31,307 nt of DNA from Candidatus Peregrinibacteria bacterium CG_4_10_14_0_2_um_filter_43_11 (GCA_002792495.1 PFOK01000020.1:1-31307); one strand, 5' to 3'. Shown: positions 6,861-15,466, counted from the stretch's first letter. Numbers and translations: made by a program. The notes: generated by a model not told the origin, from the sequence alone.

Positions 6861-7127
6861 ATGCCCGCGCAAGCACCGCAAAAAGCACCGGAACAAAGGC
6901 CTCTCGTTAAAGAAAGAGCCGGCGTACGGGATTTTCTTGGATTTTTGGGAATTAAAAAATGGACTCCTCCGAGTGCCGACACCCTAATTGCACCGGTAAG
7001 AAAATGTTTGTCCATTCCCTTTGTCCCCTTTAAAGCATTGGGGGTTGGATTAAAGCGTTTGATTTGGAACAAGAGAGCCACTGTTGCCGCAACGCTGGGT
7101 GTACTTGGATACGGCATTTTGAGATAA
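6861..7127 (+). CDS. Small protein of unknown function
   Basis: The 88-aa reading frame is not recognised. The first 20 residues are rich in Pro, Gln and Ala. A middle region (23-36, VRDFLGFLGIKKW) is amphipathic. The C-terminus (about 52-87) is basic then hydrophobic (VAATLGVLGYGIL) and could be a membrane tail. Support for its being real is a well-placed promoter at 6800-6829 and the same direction as both neighbours. A 122-codon frame lies on the opposite strand over the same bases but has no promoter that I can see, so I prefer this strand. Function unknown. Confidence 0.5.
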   Translation: MPAQAPQKAPEQRPLVKERAGVRDFLGFLGIKKWTPPSADTLIAPVRKCLSIPFVPFKALGVGLKRLIWNKRATVAATLGVLGYGILR

Positions 7128-7216
7128 AGAAAATCTCTCTGCAAATAATGGGCTATAAAGAATCCTGTTTTGACTTTTTTCTTGTGAGCTATTTTCGGTG
7201 ATTTTGATATTGTTTT

Positions 7217-7246
7217 TTTACACAAAGAAACTATATTGAATACAAT
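7217..7246 (+). promoter_or_regulatory. Promoter of the ATP-grasp operon
   Basis: TTTACA (7217-7222) and TACAAT (7241-7246) are separated by 18 bp. The predicted transcription start near 7253 is only about 7 nt before the ATG at 7260, so the first gene would be almost leaderless. Confidence 0.5.
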
Positions 7247-7259
7247 CTAAATCAAAAAT

Positions 7260-9659
7260 ATGTCGCAGCTTTCTGGGCTCAAAGGAAAAACAATTGTTTT
7301 CATTAATTCCGGGAGTAAAAAGAAGAAATTCACACTTGAAATCGCAAAAAAACTTGGGGCCAACATTATTTTGGTCAATCAAAAGTTCGATGTGGGGAAG
7401 AAGCTGGTTGATCACTATGTGGAAGCCGATATGTACAATCACAGTGAAGTTTTGGAAAAACTCAAACTCTTTCGTGAGCGGAATCCGGAAGTGCGTTTTG
7501 ATGGCGCGATTACTTTTTGGGAAGATGATGTTCCACTACTTGCCCGGGTTTGCGAAGCCTTTAAATTGACCGGAAATAGCTATCACACTGCGGTTAACAC
7601 CCGCAATAAGTTTGAAATGCGCAAACGGCTGAAGGAAACAGGCCTTGGTAATCCCGCTTTTTGTTTGGTTAAAACCAAGTTTGATCTTAAGGGGGCGATA
7701 AAGGAAGTTGGCTTCCCTGCAGTCATGAAACCGGTTTGGGGCTCAGATAGTGAATTTGTTGTTCTGGTCAAAAATGAAGAAGAAGCGGAAAGTACGTTGG
7801 AATACCTCCAAAAAAACTGCAACGAAGAATTCAATGCCATTTTTAAATACAACGCCGGCATGTTTTTGTTCGAAGAATATATGACGGGGATGGAAATTAG
7901 TTTGGAGTGTTACTCTCAATTTGGCATTCCTCATGTGATCGGAATCAATGAAAAGCAACCGATCAAGCCTCCTTATTTTATAGAATATGGAGACATAGCG
8001 CCTGCGCGCATCAACTCTCAAACCGAATGGGAAGTGATTAAATTGGCTGAGTCATCCCTCATCGCGCTTGGGGTTCAAAATAGTCTGGCTCATATTGAAA
8101 TCAAGATCACTCCATCCGGTCCTAAAATTGTGGAAGTGGGCTCTCGTATGGGAGGCGATGATATTTATTACAATGTTAAAAACATATGTGGAGTGGATAT
8201 GGTGAAAGTGGGGCTTCAAATCGCCCTTAGAGAGCAGGTTGAAATCATTAAAAAACTTTCAACAGATTGTGTGATTTGTCGCTATTTTATCCCTCATCAC
8301 TCGGGGATCATCACAAAAATAGAAGGAGTAAAAGAGACTCAGAAAAACCCTGACGTACTGAAATTATTTATCGGTAAAAATGTGGGAGATGCCATTTTGG
8401 CTCCTCCGGAAGGCTTTGAGAACGCAGGATGGATTGTGACAAAAGGGAAGACTTATCAGGAGGCGGAAACGGTGATGAACAATTGTATGAATGAGATTGA
8501 AATCAATATCACCCGCTTCCATAAAGATTCTTCTTTGGGCAAAACCAACCGAAAAAACGCGCTTTCCTCCGCATCGCTCACTCGTAGTGAAATTTTGAGA
8601 ATTTCCAAAATTGAAAAAATCCGTTCGGTTGATCTGGATAATTTACGAAAACTCAATATCGGGATATTGACCAATTCGGACTTTGCAATGGAAACAAATG
8701 GAAAAGAAAACACGTTGGGCTCAACAGTTAAAAGCGTACTCAATAGCATGGGTTATCAGGTACATGTTTTTGACATGAACAAGTCGTTCATTCCGATTAA
8801 AGAAATTCAAAAAGCCAATGTGGATTTTGTGCTCAATATGTGTGAAGCGATCTATAATTCATCCCTCTTGGAATCTCATGCGCCGGCGCTTTTGGACATG
8901 CTTCAGCTTCCTTATGCGGGCTCTAACCCCGCCACCCTTTCGACCACGCAGGACAAGATCAAATCGAAAAAAATACTGGCGTATCACGATATTCCCACTC
9001 CGGAATGGGACTATGTTTGGGATATGGATGATGATATTCGTCAGGATCTGACTTATCCACTTATTGTTAAACCCTCGAATACTGATAATTCTTTTGGCAT
9101 CACCAATGAGTCGGTTGTGACCAATCCGAAAGAACTCAAGAAACAACTGGAAAAAGTCGTGATGGGTTACAAAAGACCCGCGCTGGTGGAGGAATACATT
9201 GAGGGGGATGAATACGATGTTTGCCTGATTGGGAATGAAGAGGGAATAGAAGTTCTACCCCTAATTCGTTCTGTTTTTGATAAAATGCCTCACTCTCATT
9301 GGCATATTTATTCATCGGATTTAAAGAGCGGGGAAAGCAACCATATTTTAAAAACAATCCGCATTGAAAAACCGGCTAAAATCCCTAAAAAACTGGATAA
9401 ATTACTGACCGAAATCGCCTGGGATGTTTATAGTATTTTTGACTGTCATGATTACGGCAAGGTGGAGTTGCGAGTGGATAAAAACGGGAACCCCTTTGTG
9501 CTGGAATTGAATCCAAACCCGCCTATTGGCCCGGATGATTTTTTGACATCTGCCGCAAAACTTGCGGGTTATGGCTATGAAGAATTGTTGGAAGAGATTA
9601 TCTGGATGGCAGTACAGCGCTATAAAGACAAACCGCCTTTTTATCATTTACAATATTGA
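7260..9659 (+). CDS. Double ATP-grasp ligase: amino-acid-ligase half fused to Ddl-like half
   Basis: This 799-aa protein joins two complete ATP-grasp enzymes. Residues 1-420 resemble L-amino-acid ligases of the BacD kind: pre-ATP domain, ATP-binding Lys in AVMKPVWGSDSEF (157), LFEEYMTGMEISLE (203-216), the metal and phosphate segment AHIEIKITPSGPKIVEVGSRMGGDD (277-301) and a LAL_C2-like tail. After a polar linker (420-465), residues 466-799 resemble D-Ala-D-Ala ligase: NMCEA (526-530), PYAGSNPATL (551-560), IVKPSNTDNSFGI (602-614), VEEYIEGDEYDV (643-654) and VLELNPNPP (747-755) with the Mg ligands Glu749 and Asn751. It opens a five-gene operon and may form two successive amide bonds. Substrates are unknown. 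The Ddl-like half alone could suggest cell-wall dipeptide synthesis, but fusion and context favour a specialised product. Confidence 0.85.
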   Translation: MSQLSGLKGKTIVFINSGSKKKKFTLEIAKKLGANIILVNQKFDVGKKLVDHYVEADMYNHSEVLEKLKLFRERNPEVRFDGAITFWEDDVPLLARVCEAFKLTGNSYHTAVNTRNKFEMRKRLKETGLGNPAFCLVKTKFDLKGAIKEVGFPAVMKPVWGSDSEFVVLVKNEEEAESTLEYLQKNCNEEFNAIFKYNAGMFLFEEYMTGMEISLECYSQFGIPHVIGINEKQPIKPPYFIEYGDIAPARINSQTEWEVIKLAESSLIALGVQNSLAHIEIKITPSGPKIVEVGSRMGGDDIYYNVKNICGVDMVKVGLQIALREQVEIIKKLSTDCVICRYFIPHHSGIITKIEGVKETQKNPDVLKLFIGKNVGDAILAPPEGFENAGWIVTKGKTYQEAETVMNNCMNEIEINITRFHKDSSLGKTNRKNALSSASLTRSEILRISKIEKIRSVDLDNLRKLNIGILTNSDFAMETNGKENTLGSTVKSVLNSMGYQVHVFDMNKSFIPIKEIQKANVDFVLNMCEAIYNSSLLESHAPALLDMLQLPYAGSNPATLSTTQDKIKSKKILAYHDIPTPEWDYVWDMDDDIRQDLTYPLIVKPSNTDNSFGITNESVVTNPKELKKQLEKVVMGYKRPALVEEYIEGDEYDVCLIGNEEGIEVLPLIRSVFDKMPHSHWHIYSSDLKSGESNHILKTIRIEKPAKIPKKLDKLLTEIAWDVYSIFDCHDYGKVELRVDKNGNPFVLELNPNPPIGPDDFLTSAAKLAGYGYEELLEEIIWMAVQRYKDKPPFYHLQY

Positions 9660-9662
9660 TTC

Positions 9663-10952
9663 ATGGCGAAAAATGTTCTTTTTATACCAAGCTACATTGA
9701 AGGAAAGCATGTGTATGCGTCACTTATCAAGCTGCATGATCTTGGATATACCCTTTATTCGTTGTGTGATAGAGAGCTTAATCATCCTGTAGATATATTT
9801 GAAGAACAATTCATTTGTGATATTACGAAAATAACAGACACGATGGAATTTCTGAAAAAACAAAATATCCATTTTGACGCGGTTTTTACCAATAGTGTTG
9901 AGCTTGTCACTCCGTTGATCGCGCTTCTTGCGAAACACTATGGGTTCGTAGGGAATGATCCCGGAACAGCGTTTCACTGCAGAAGCAAATATCATATGAG
10001 AAAAAAATTACAGGCAGAAAAAATTCCTGTCCCCGGATTCAGGCTGTGTAAAAATTATCAAGATGTGGAGAAGGCGGTAACGGAAATTGGAATCCCCTGT
10101 GTTCTCAAGCCCGTTGGATGGCATTCCAGTTTTGGCACTTTTATGATTCGGGATAAGAAAGACCTTGGAAAGTTGAAAATGAATTATGAAAATTCAATTC
10201 AATTCCTTATGAAACAAATTTCTGAAATATCGCCATTCACCAAAGAAGAACTGGAACTGCTTGAAATAGATGATGAAGTAAATATGGTCACTGATTATTT
10301 GGTGGAAGAGTATATGGATGGCCCTGAAATTACTATTGATGCAGTGGTTCAAAATGGGAAGGCTTATATACTTGGTATACAGGAGCAAATTATTATGCCT
10401 CCGCCTTATTTTGTTAGAATAGGAGGGTGTATGCCCTGCCAACATTCCGATAATACGCAGAAAGAAATTCAAGATTTAATACAAAAAACAGTTGAAGCCA
10501 TTGGCATTCATGACTCGGCAACACATACAGAAATTATTTTTACAAAAGATGGCCCCAGAATTGTTGAAATAGCATGTAGGAGTGGTTCTGATGATCTGCA
10601 TGAAGCCATATATCATGTTAGCGGATATAGCACCGTTTATGAAAGCGTGATGATAGCCCTTGGAATAAAAAGAGAATATGATTTTAATCCAAAATGTTAT
10701 GTAGCCATGAGCTATTTACTGCCCGATAGGAAGGGGAAAATAACAAAAATAGAAATTCCCGAACGTGTTACAAAAGACCCGGATGTTATTGAATTGCGAA
10801 TGACAAAAAATATTGGCTCTGTCGTGGCCCCACCTCCTATCGGTTTCGATTATATGGGTTTTATATCAGTAAAGGGCGATACCGAAGAGCAGGCACAGAA
10901 AAAATTAAGAGATGCCAGTGATCATATTAAAATTACCATTGCCGATGAATAA
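9663..10952 (+). CDS. ATP-grasp amino-acid ligase paralogue A
   Basis: The 429-aa protein matches the N-terminal half of the preceding gene and, more closely, the next gene (same length, colinear blocks such as GNDP, CRSKYHMR, VNMVTDYLVEE, SATHTEI). The ATP Lys is in CVLKPVGWHSSFGTF (149), the ligand segment is YLVEEYMDGPEITIDAV (212-228), and a LAL_C2-like domain fills 325-425. Where the two related proteins have an R-x-G-G-D-D loop, this one reads CRSGSDD (305-311), so the second Gly is Ser309. That may alter phosphate or substrate handling. Only 3 nt separate it from the upstream stop codon, and its end overlaps the next start by 8 nt. Each paralogue probably takes a different amino acid (inference). 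Confidence 0.82.
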   Translation: MAKNVLFIPSYIEGKHVYASLIKLHDLGYTLYSLCDRELNHPVDIFEEQFICDITKITDTMEFLKKQNIHFDAVFTNSVELVTPLIALLAKHYGFVGNDPGTAFHCRSKYHMRKKLQAEKIPVPGFRLCKNYQDVEKAVTEIGIPCVLKPVGWHSSFGTFMIRDKKDLGKLKMNYENSIQFLMKQISEISPFTKEELELLEIDDEVNMVTDYLVEEYMDGPEITIDAVVQNGKAYILGIQEQIIMPPPYFVRIGGCMPCQHSDNTQKEIQDLIQKTVEAIGIHDSATHTEIIFTKDGPRIVEIACRSGSDDLHEAIYHVSGYSTVYESVMIALGIKREYDFNPKCYVAMSYLLPDRKGKITKIEIPERVTKDPDVIELRMTKNIGSVVAPPPIGFDYMGFISVKGDTEEQAQKKLRDASDHIKITIADE

Positions 10953-12234
10953 GAAAATATTAATCGTTACAGGATCCGATTACACCCCCCAGGTTTACCA
11001 GGCGTTTTATGATGTAAAAGCACTGGGGCACACTTTGTATTTATTGAGTGACGGCTCTTTTGAACCGAAAAAGGGGGTTTTTGAAAAACATTTCACTCAT
11101 GACCTAAGAAAAACAAAAGAAGCGTTGGAATATATGAAAAAACAGCCTGTTTACTTTGATGCGGTTGCCATTAAAACATCAGAATGGCTGACTCCTTTAA
11201 CGGCTTTTCTCGCTAAGGAGTATGACTGCATCGGGAATGACCCCATTGTCGCTTTCAATTGCCGGAGTAAGTATCATATGCGGCAACAGCTACAACAAAA
11301 CGGAATTCCTATCCCCCAATTCACTTTAGCGCGGGATGAAAAAGAAATCATCCAGGCTGTCGGCCGTATCGGTTTACCTTGTATTTTAAAACCTGTTGGG
11401 GGTAACGCCAGTTATGGAACTTTTATTCTCCGCGATGAAACGGATTTAAAAAATCTGAGAGAGAAATATAGTTTCGCAATTGATTTTTTAAAAAAGAAGG
11501 CGGTTAGTGAAGATGTTTTCACATTTACTAATGAAGAAATGAATTTAATGGGTGTGGAAGAACCTGTAAACATGGTCACTGATTATTTGGTGGAGGAGCT
11601 TATGACGGGTAATGAAATCAGTGTGGACGCTTTGGTTCAAAATGATTGTGTTACCCTCATGGGTATTGAAGACCAAATTCGAATGGCGCCTCCTTACGTT
11701 CTCGAAACTGCCGCCCGGCTACCCTATGTGTGTTCTGAAAAAGAAATGGCTGAAATCCAAAATCTTATTGAGCGTACCGTGCGGGCAATGGGTATTCATA
11801 ATTCCGCGACACATACTGAAATTATGTTTACACCGGAAGGGGCTAAAATTGTTGAAATCGGCTGCCGCATTGGAGGAGATGATTTGCATGATACTATTTT
11901 TGAGGTGACGGGGTACAATTTGATGTATGAATCCATTATGATCGCTTTAGGAATGGAACGAAAATATAATGTTCCGATCCAATGCCATACTTTTATGGAA
12001 TTTATTTTTCCGAAAAAGGAAGGAAAAATTAATAAAATCACCGTTCCTGAAAACTTAAAAAAAGACTTTGATTTATTTGAGATTACTCTTATGGCGAAAG
12101 AGGGAGATGAAGTCGCGTTGCCCCCGAAAAGTTTTGATTACATCGGTTATGTCGCCGCCAAAGGCAAAACCCCTGAAGAGGCTGAAAATAAAGCAAAGCA
12201 AGCATTGAAAAAGATTATTGTTAATATCCAGTGA
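10945..12234 (+). CDS. ATP-grasp amino-acid ligase paralogue B
   Basis: I place the start at ATG 10945, not at the in-frame ATG at 10912: MNKKILIVTGSDY aligns with the start of paralogue A and gives the same length, 429 aa. The start overlaps paralogue A's stop by 8 nt, suggesting coupled translation. The domain order is pre-ATP region, ATP Lys in CILKPVGGNASYGTF (149), YLVEELMTGNEISVDAL (214-230), SATHTEIMFTPEGAKIVEIG (287-306) and an intact RIGGDD loop, then a LAL_C2-like C-terminus ending in KIIVNIQ. All catalytic positions look intact, in contrast to paralogue A. The next gene starts 6 nt downstream. L-amino-acid ligases of this family join two free amino acids with ATP hydrolysis to ADP; the substrate here is unknown. 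Confidence 0.83.
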   Translation: MNKKILIVTGSDYTPQVYQAFYDVKALGHTLYLLSDGSFEPKKGVFEKHFTHDLRKTKEALEYMKKQPVYFDAVAIKTSEWLTPLTAFLAKEYDCIGNDPIVAFNCRSKYHMRQQLQQNGIPIPQFTLARDEKEIIQAVGRIGLPCILKPVGGNASYGTFILRDETDLKNLREKYSFAIDFLKKKAVSEDVFTFTNEEMNLMGVEEPVNMVTDYLVEELMTGNEISVDALVQNDCVTLMGIEDQIRMAPPYVLETAARLPYVCSEKEMAEIQNLIERTVRAMGIHNSATHTEIMFTPEGAKIVEIGCRIGGDDLHDTIFEVTGYNLMYESIMIALGMERKYNVPIQCHTFMEFIFPKKEGKINKITVPENLKKDFDLFEITLMAKEGDEVALPPKSFDYIGYVAAKGKTPEEAENKAKQALKKIIVNIQ

Positions 12235-12240
12235 AATCTT

Positions 12241-13587
12241 ATGAAACCATTAAAAATGGCATCTTTTGAGCTTTTGGAAATGCTTTTTTCCCCAAAAAGA
12301 GAAAAATATTATGTCATCGGCCTACCGGGAGGCCCCTGTGGAGAACTGACAAAGAATAATTATCCTCCGGATAAAATCATAGCTCCTAAGGTTTTCTGTA
12401 AAAAAACTTTAAGTAAAAAATCCATTTTTGATCTCTGGAAAAGTGAAAAAAAACAAATTCATCAAACGAATCTTAATGATTTGATCCGACGCTATAAAAT
12501 AGGAGCTATCGCGCCAGATACCTACACGTCTGTTTTTCTGGATAATTGGGCGAGTAAAAATAAACTTAAAATAATTTCTACCCCTCATCAATTCCAAAAA
12601 AAATTTGAAAATAAAATTTTCTTTGACAAATTTCTGCACAAACATCAATTGCCGGTTCCTAAAAGCCTGATTTTAAAATCAGAGAAGGATTTGGAAAAAA
12701 TAGATTTTTTCCCTGTTATTGTGCAGATTCCTGAAAGCAATGGTTCTTCGGGTACTTTTTTGATGCGTGAGAAAAAAGAAATTCTGCAATTGATTTCCGG
12801 CAATAAAAAAGTGAAGCTTCCTTTACTCTGCCGGCATTTTATAGAACAGGGAATTCCTTTGGGGGTGAGTGTTTTAATCGGCCCTAAAAAAATAGTTTTT
12901 TCCGCCATAAGAATGCAGGCTTATTTTTCGCAACCGGACGGGAAAAGTATTTATTATGGAATCCAGTGGGTTAAAACTTCTTTTTTCTCCGAAGCCATCA
13001 TCAAAAAAATAAACCGGATGCTGTTTAAGGCCGGTAAAGAATTTCAGAAATTGGGGTTTAGGGGAATTGCCGCGTTTGATCTTATCCTCCGCGGAGAAGA
13101 GCTATATTTTATTGAATGTAATCCGCGTACCGGCGGTTCCACACCGCATATGGCCTTCCGGACGGAGCTTTTGCATGGCCTGGTGTTTACTGAGGAATTC
13201 ATTAAAATCACAACGGGCGGAGAATTGAGCGCTCATAAACCGTTTATCCCGGATTCGAAGTATGAAGGATTTAATCTGGATTGTGGTTTTATGGCTTATT
13301 ACATGCCTGCCGGTCAAAGAGTAAATGCACTAAAAAGCGGCATTTATAAATTTCAAGAGGGAAAGCTTCAATTTATTTCTTTTAAAGTTGAGAAGTTTAC
13401 AGAAAAAAAAGGCTCTATTTTTGTTTATTTTGTCCGGCCTGACGGAGAAGTGTTAAAAGCATCAAATTTTATCGGTTTCATGTTGACCCATTTTCCGTTA
13501 TTGAAAATGACAAAAAATAAGTATACTTTTTCAGCGAAAGCTCAGCGTTTTTTAAAACACGTTGAAAATGTAATTATTAAAAAATGA
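12241..13587 (+). CDS. Divergent ATP-grasp protein
   Basis: The 448-aa protein is a more distant ATP-grasp member. The C-terminal metal segment is classical: AAFDLILRGEELYFIECNPR (277-296) then TGGS, with E292 and N294 as Mg ligands. The middle segment FFPVIVQIPESNGSSGTFLM (156-175) lies where ATP-grasp enzymes have K-P before a Gly-rich loop, but the Lys is Gln162. FIEQGIPLGVSVLIG takes the place of the usual E-E-x-x-G-x-E. The adenine-pocket Lys is therefore missing or supplied from elsewhere. The N-terminal 110 residues and the last 100 (from about 345) are not recognised. It overlaps the decarboxylase gene by ATGA, so the two are likely translated together. A carboxylate-amine ligase acting late in the pathway is a guess. 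Confidence 0.78.
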   Translation: MKPLKMASFELLEMLFSPKREKYYVIGLPGGPCGELTKNNYPPDKIIAPKVFCKKTLSKKSIFDLWKSEKKQIHQTNLNDLIRRYKIGAIAPDTYTSVFLDNWASKNKLKIISTPHQFQKKFENKIFFDKFLHKHQLPVPKSLILKSEKDLEKIDFFPVIVQIPESNGSSGTFLMREKKEILQLISGNKKVKLPLLCRHFIEQGIPLGVSVLIGPKKIVFSAIRMQAYFSQPDGKSIYYGIQWVKTSFFSEAIIKKINRMLFKAGKEFQKLGFRGIAAFDLILRGEELYFIECNPRTGGSTPHMAFRTELLHGLVFTEEFIKITTGGELSAHKPFIPDSKYEGFNLDCGFMAYYMPAGQRVNALKSGIYKFQEGKLQFISFKVEKFTEKKGSIFVYFVRPDGEVLKASNFIGFMLTHFPLLKMTKNKYTFSAKAQRFLKHVENVIIKK

Positions 13588-14858
13588 ATTCAATCCCCTG
13601 TTTCCAGGAGCGTTTAAAGCTCATTGAAAAGGTTAAAAATCGTTTTATTACCCTTGCAAAAAAGAGGGGGGATCCGTTGTATCTTTTTGACAAAAAAGAG
13701 GTGCAAAAAAATGTTCAGATGTTTAAAGACGCTTTTCGCAAGGAGGGAGTGGATGTCCATCTGTTTTATGCCACAAAAAGCAATTATTATCCCGGGTTAT
13801 TAAAAACAGTTGTGGAAGAAGGGGAAAATTTGGATGTATCGAGCCGGAGAGAATTGGATTTGGCCTTAAAATCGGGAGCAAAGAACATTATTTATACCGG
13901 TCCCGCAAAAACCGAAAAGGATTTTGAGCTGATTTTAAAACATCACAAAAAAATCACAGTCAACTTGGAGAGTCTTCGTGAGTTGGAGCTACTTGCCAAA
14001 ATGGCTAAAACAAAAAAAACAATCGTTCGATGCGGGGTGCGAATTTATACCAAAATGCAGACGGGATGGACAAAGTTCGGAATTCCGATGGAAGAACTTG
14101 CCGATTTTTTTCATCAAGCCCAACGGCATTCTTCTATTCTTTTTTGTGGTATTCATTTTCACATCAGTTTCAATAAAACTTCCGAACAATATGTAAAAAC
14201 AATCGAGGAACTTGCTTGTTATCTCAAAATCAATCTAACGGAGCGGGAACGAAAGAAGTTTGAATATTTGGATATCGGCGGTGGATTTTACCCTCAACAA
14301 TGGCAGGCATTTTATGGCTGGAACCCCGAACAAAAAACAGACCTTTCGACAGATTGTTTTAATGTTGTTTTTGAAGATAAAATCAGACCCCGAACACTAC
14401 CTCTTAACGTACAGCCAATCGAATTATTTGCAAAAAAAATCTCCGCCACCTTTAAAACAAAAATACTTCCCCTATTGCCATGTGTGACTTTATATGCGGA
14501 ACCGGGACGGTTTATTTCTCATAGTTCCATGCATTTTTTGCTGAATCTGACGGATATTAAGAATGACCGGATGGGGATCGCGGACGCGGGAAATAATATG
14601 GTGGGGTGGGAACTGTTTCAGTTTTATTATTACGCGCCTATCTTTAATCTTTCCCAATTCACCACCACTCGGGAGATTCCTTTCATCACTTATGGTTCCC
14701 TTTGTACGCCGGACGACATTTGGGGGTACTACATGTATACCAAGGGGCAACCTAAAGAAGGAGATATTCTTTTGATGCCCTATCAAGGTGCTTATACCTA
14801 CACACTGGCACAGGAGTTTATCCGGGAAATTCCGCCGGTGATTGACCTGGAATATTAG
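13584..14858 (+). CDS. PLP-dependent fold-type III decarboxylase (Orn/DAP/Arg family)
   Basis: The 424-aa protein belongs to the alanine-racemase-fold decarboxylases. The PLP Lys is in LFYATKSNYYPGL (Lys65). ENLDVSSRRELDLAL (81-95), FCGIHFHIS (187-195), LDIGGG (229-234) and YAEPGRF (304-310) bind the cofactor phosphate and ring. SLCTPDDIWG (372-381) holds the Cys374 and Asp378 expected to come from the second subunit of a dimer. All key residues are present, so it should be active. It could decarboxylate a free amino acid (ornithine, lysine, diaminopimelate, arginine) or a ligated intermediate, as BtrK does in butirosin synthesis. Its position as the last gene of the ATP-grasp operon favours the latter or supply of an amine building block (inference). 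Its stop overlaps the convergent downstream gene by 4 bp. Confidence 0.87.
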   Translation: MNSIPCFQERLKLIEKVKNRFITLAKKRGDPLYLFDKKEVQKNVQMFKDAFRKEGVDVHLFYATKSNYYPGLLKTVVEEGENLDVSSRRELDLALKSGAKNIIYTGPAKTEKDFELILKHHKKITVNLESLRELELLAKMAKTKKTIVRCGVRIYTKMQTGWTKFGIPMEELADFFHQAQRHSSILFCGIHFHISFNKTSEQYVKTIEELACYLKINLTERERKKFEYLDIGGGFYPQQWQAFYGWNPEQKTDLSTDCFNVVFEDKIRPRTLPLNVQPIELFAKKISATFKTKILPLLPCVTLYAEPGRFISHSSMHFLLNLTDIKNDRMGIADAGNNMVGWELFQFYYYAPIFNLSQFTTTREIPFITYGSLCTPDDIWGYYMYTKGQPKEGDILLMPYQGAYTYTLAQEFIREIPPVIDLEY

Positions 14859-15466
14859 CGCAACGAAAAAAGGGTTCCGTAAACAGTTTCTTCGGGTTTG
14901 TGTTCCTGTTGCCATCTGATCATTTCCCGGAAAGTTTTTTTTAACGGACTTTCGGTGTCACTAAATAGCAATTCCTCTTCTATTCTGGGCGGAATACTGG
15001 ATTCTCCATAAGAAACGTGAAATGGCGGCACCCCTTCTTGCAGCCCTTCAAATCCATACTCTTTGATATTCCCATCTACCAGTTTCATCATTGCTTTAAG
15101 CCTTTCCCTTTCCTGATCCGTTAAAGCCTCATTGGAATCCCCATTTTTTCTTCCCCCGAAATAAGTGGTTAAACCATGCCGAGCGCCTACTTTCATCCGA
15201 TTGATTACAGCTGCCGGCGTATGAGTAACTCCCATTACTCCGAGCACATCCCTTTCCTCACTCAAAAGAACATCCAGCATCTCTTTGTTTATCCCCGCGT
15301 CTCTGCTGCTATTTTCTACGGTAGTCAGCAGTAAATTCAGCACTTTTCCGGTTCCTTCCCCCTCCTCATACTTAACAAGACTGGCTCCTTCCGTTTTACC
15401 GTCTTTAGAAAAAACATAAACTTTATCCGCGGATCCTAAATCCCCATCCCTAAAATAATTCTGCAT
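14855..15466 (-). pseudogene. 3' part of a frameshifted unknown gene (paralogue of 15977-16918)
   Basis: This 203-codon frame begins at an ATG that overlaps the stop of the upstream frame as TAATG. It aligns with the C-terminal two thirds of the protein encoded at 15977-16918: EGxGTVFxxLLxTI versus EGTGKVLNLLLTTV, GFRKGNMDTPLSPAER versus GGRKNGDSNEALTDQERERL, HVSYGESSIPPRIEEELLFS versus HLINFGEYGIPQYTREELRFS. The same frame read upstream gives LGKIIFDVFEDRDAPEEFRP then DDEKFVQTL, which matches the paralogue's FGELILNALEERKPTPRKFK then ADDPEFIDEF, so the two parts were or are one gene of about 352 codons. Function unknown. Reinitiation at TAATG could still yield this part as a separate protein. 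Confidence 0.7.

Noticed and set aside
6857..7225. A 122-codon frame on the minus strand over the small gene at 6861
   Set aside because: No promoter of its own, direction opposite to both neighbours, and low-complexity composition; a well-placed promoter supports the plus-strand frame.
10912..10944. ATG at 10912 as the start of ligase paralogue B
   Set aside because: It adds 11 residues that do not align with the paralogue; ATG 10945 gives identical length and an aligned N-terminus.
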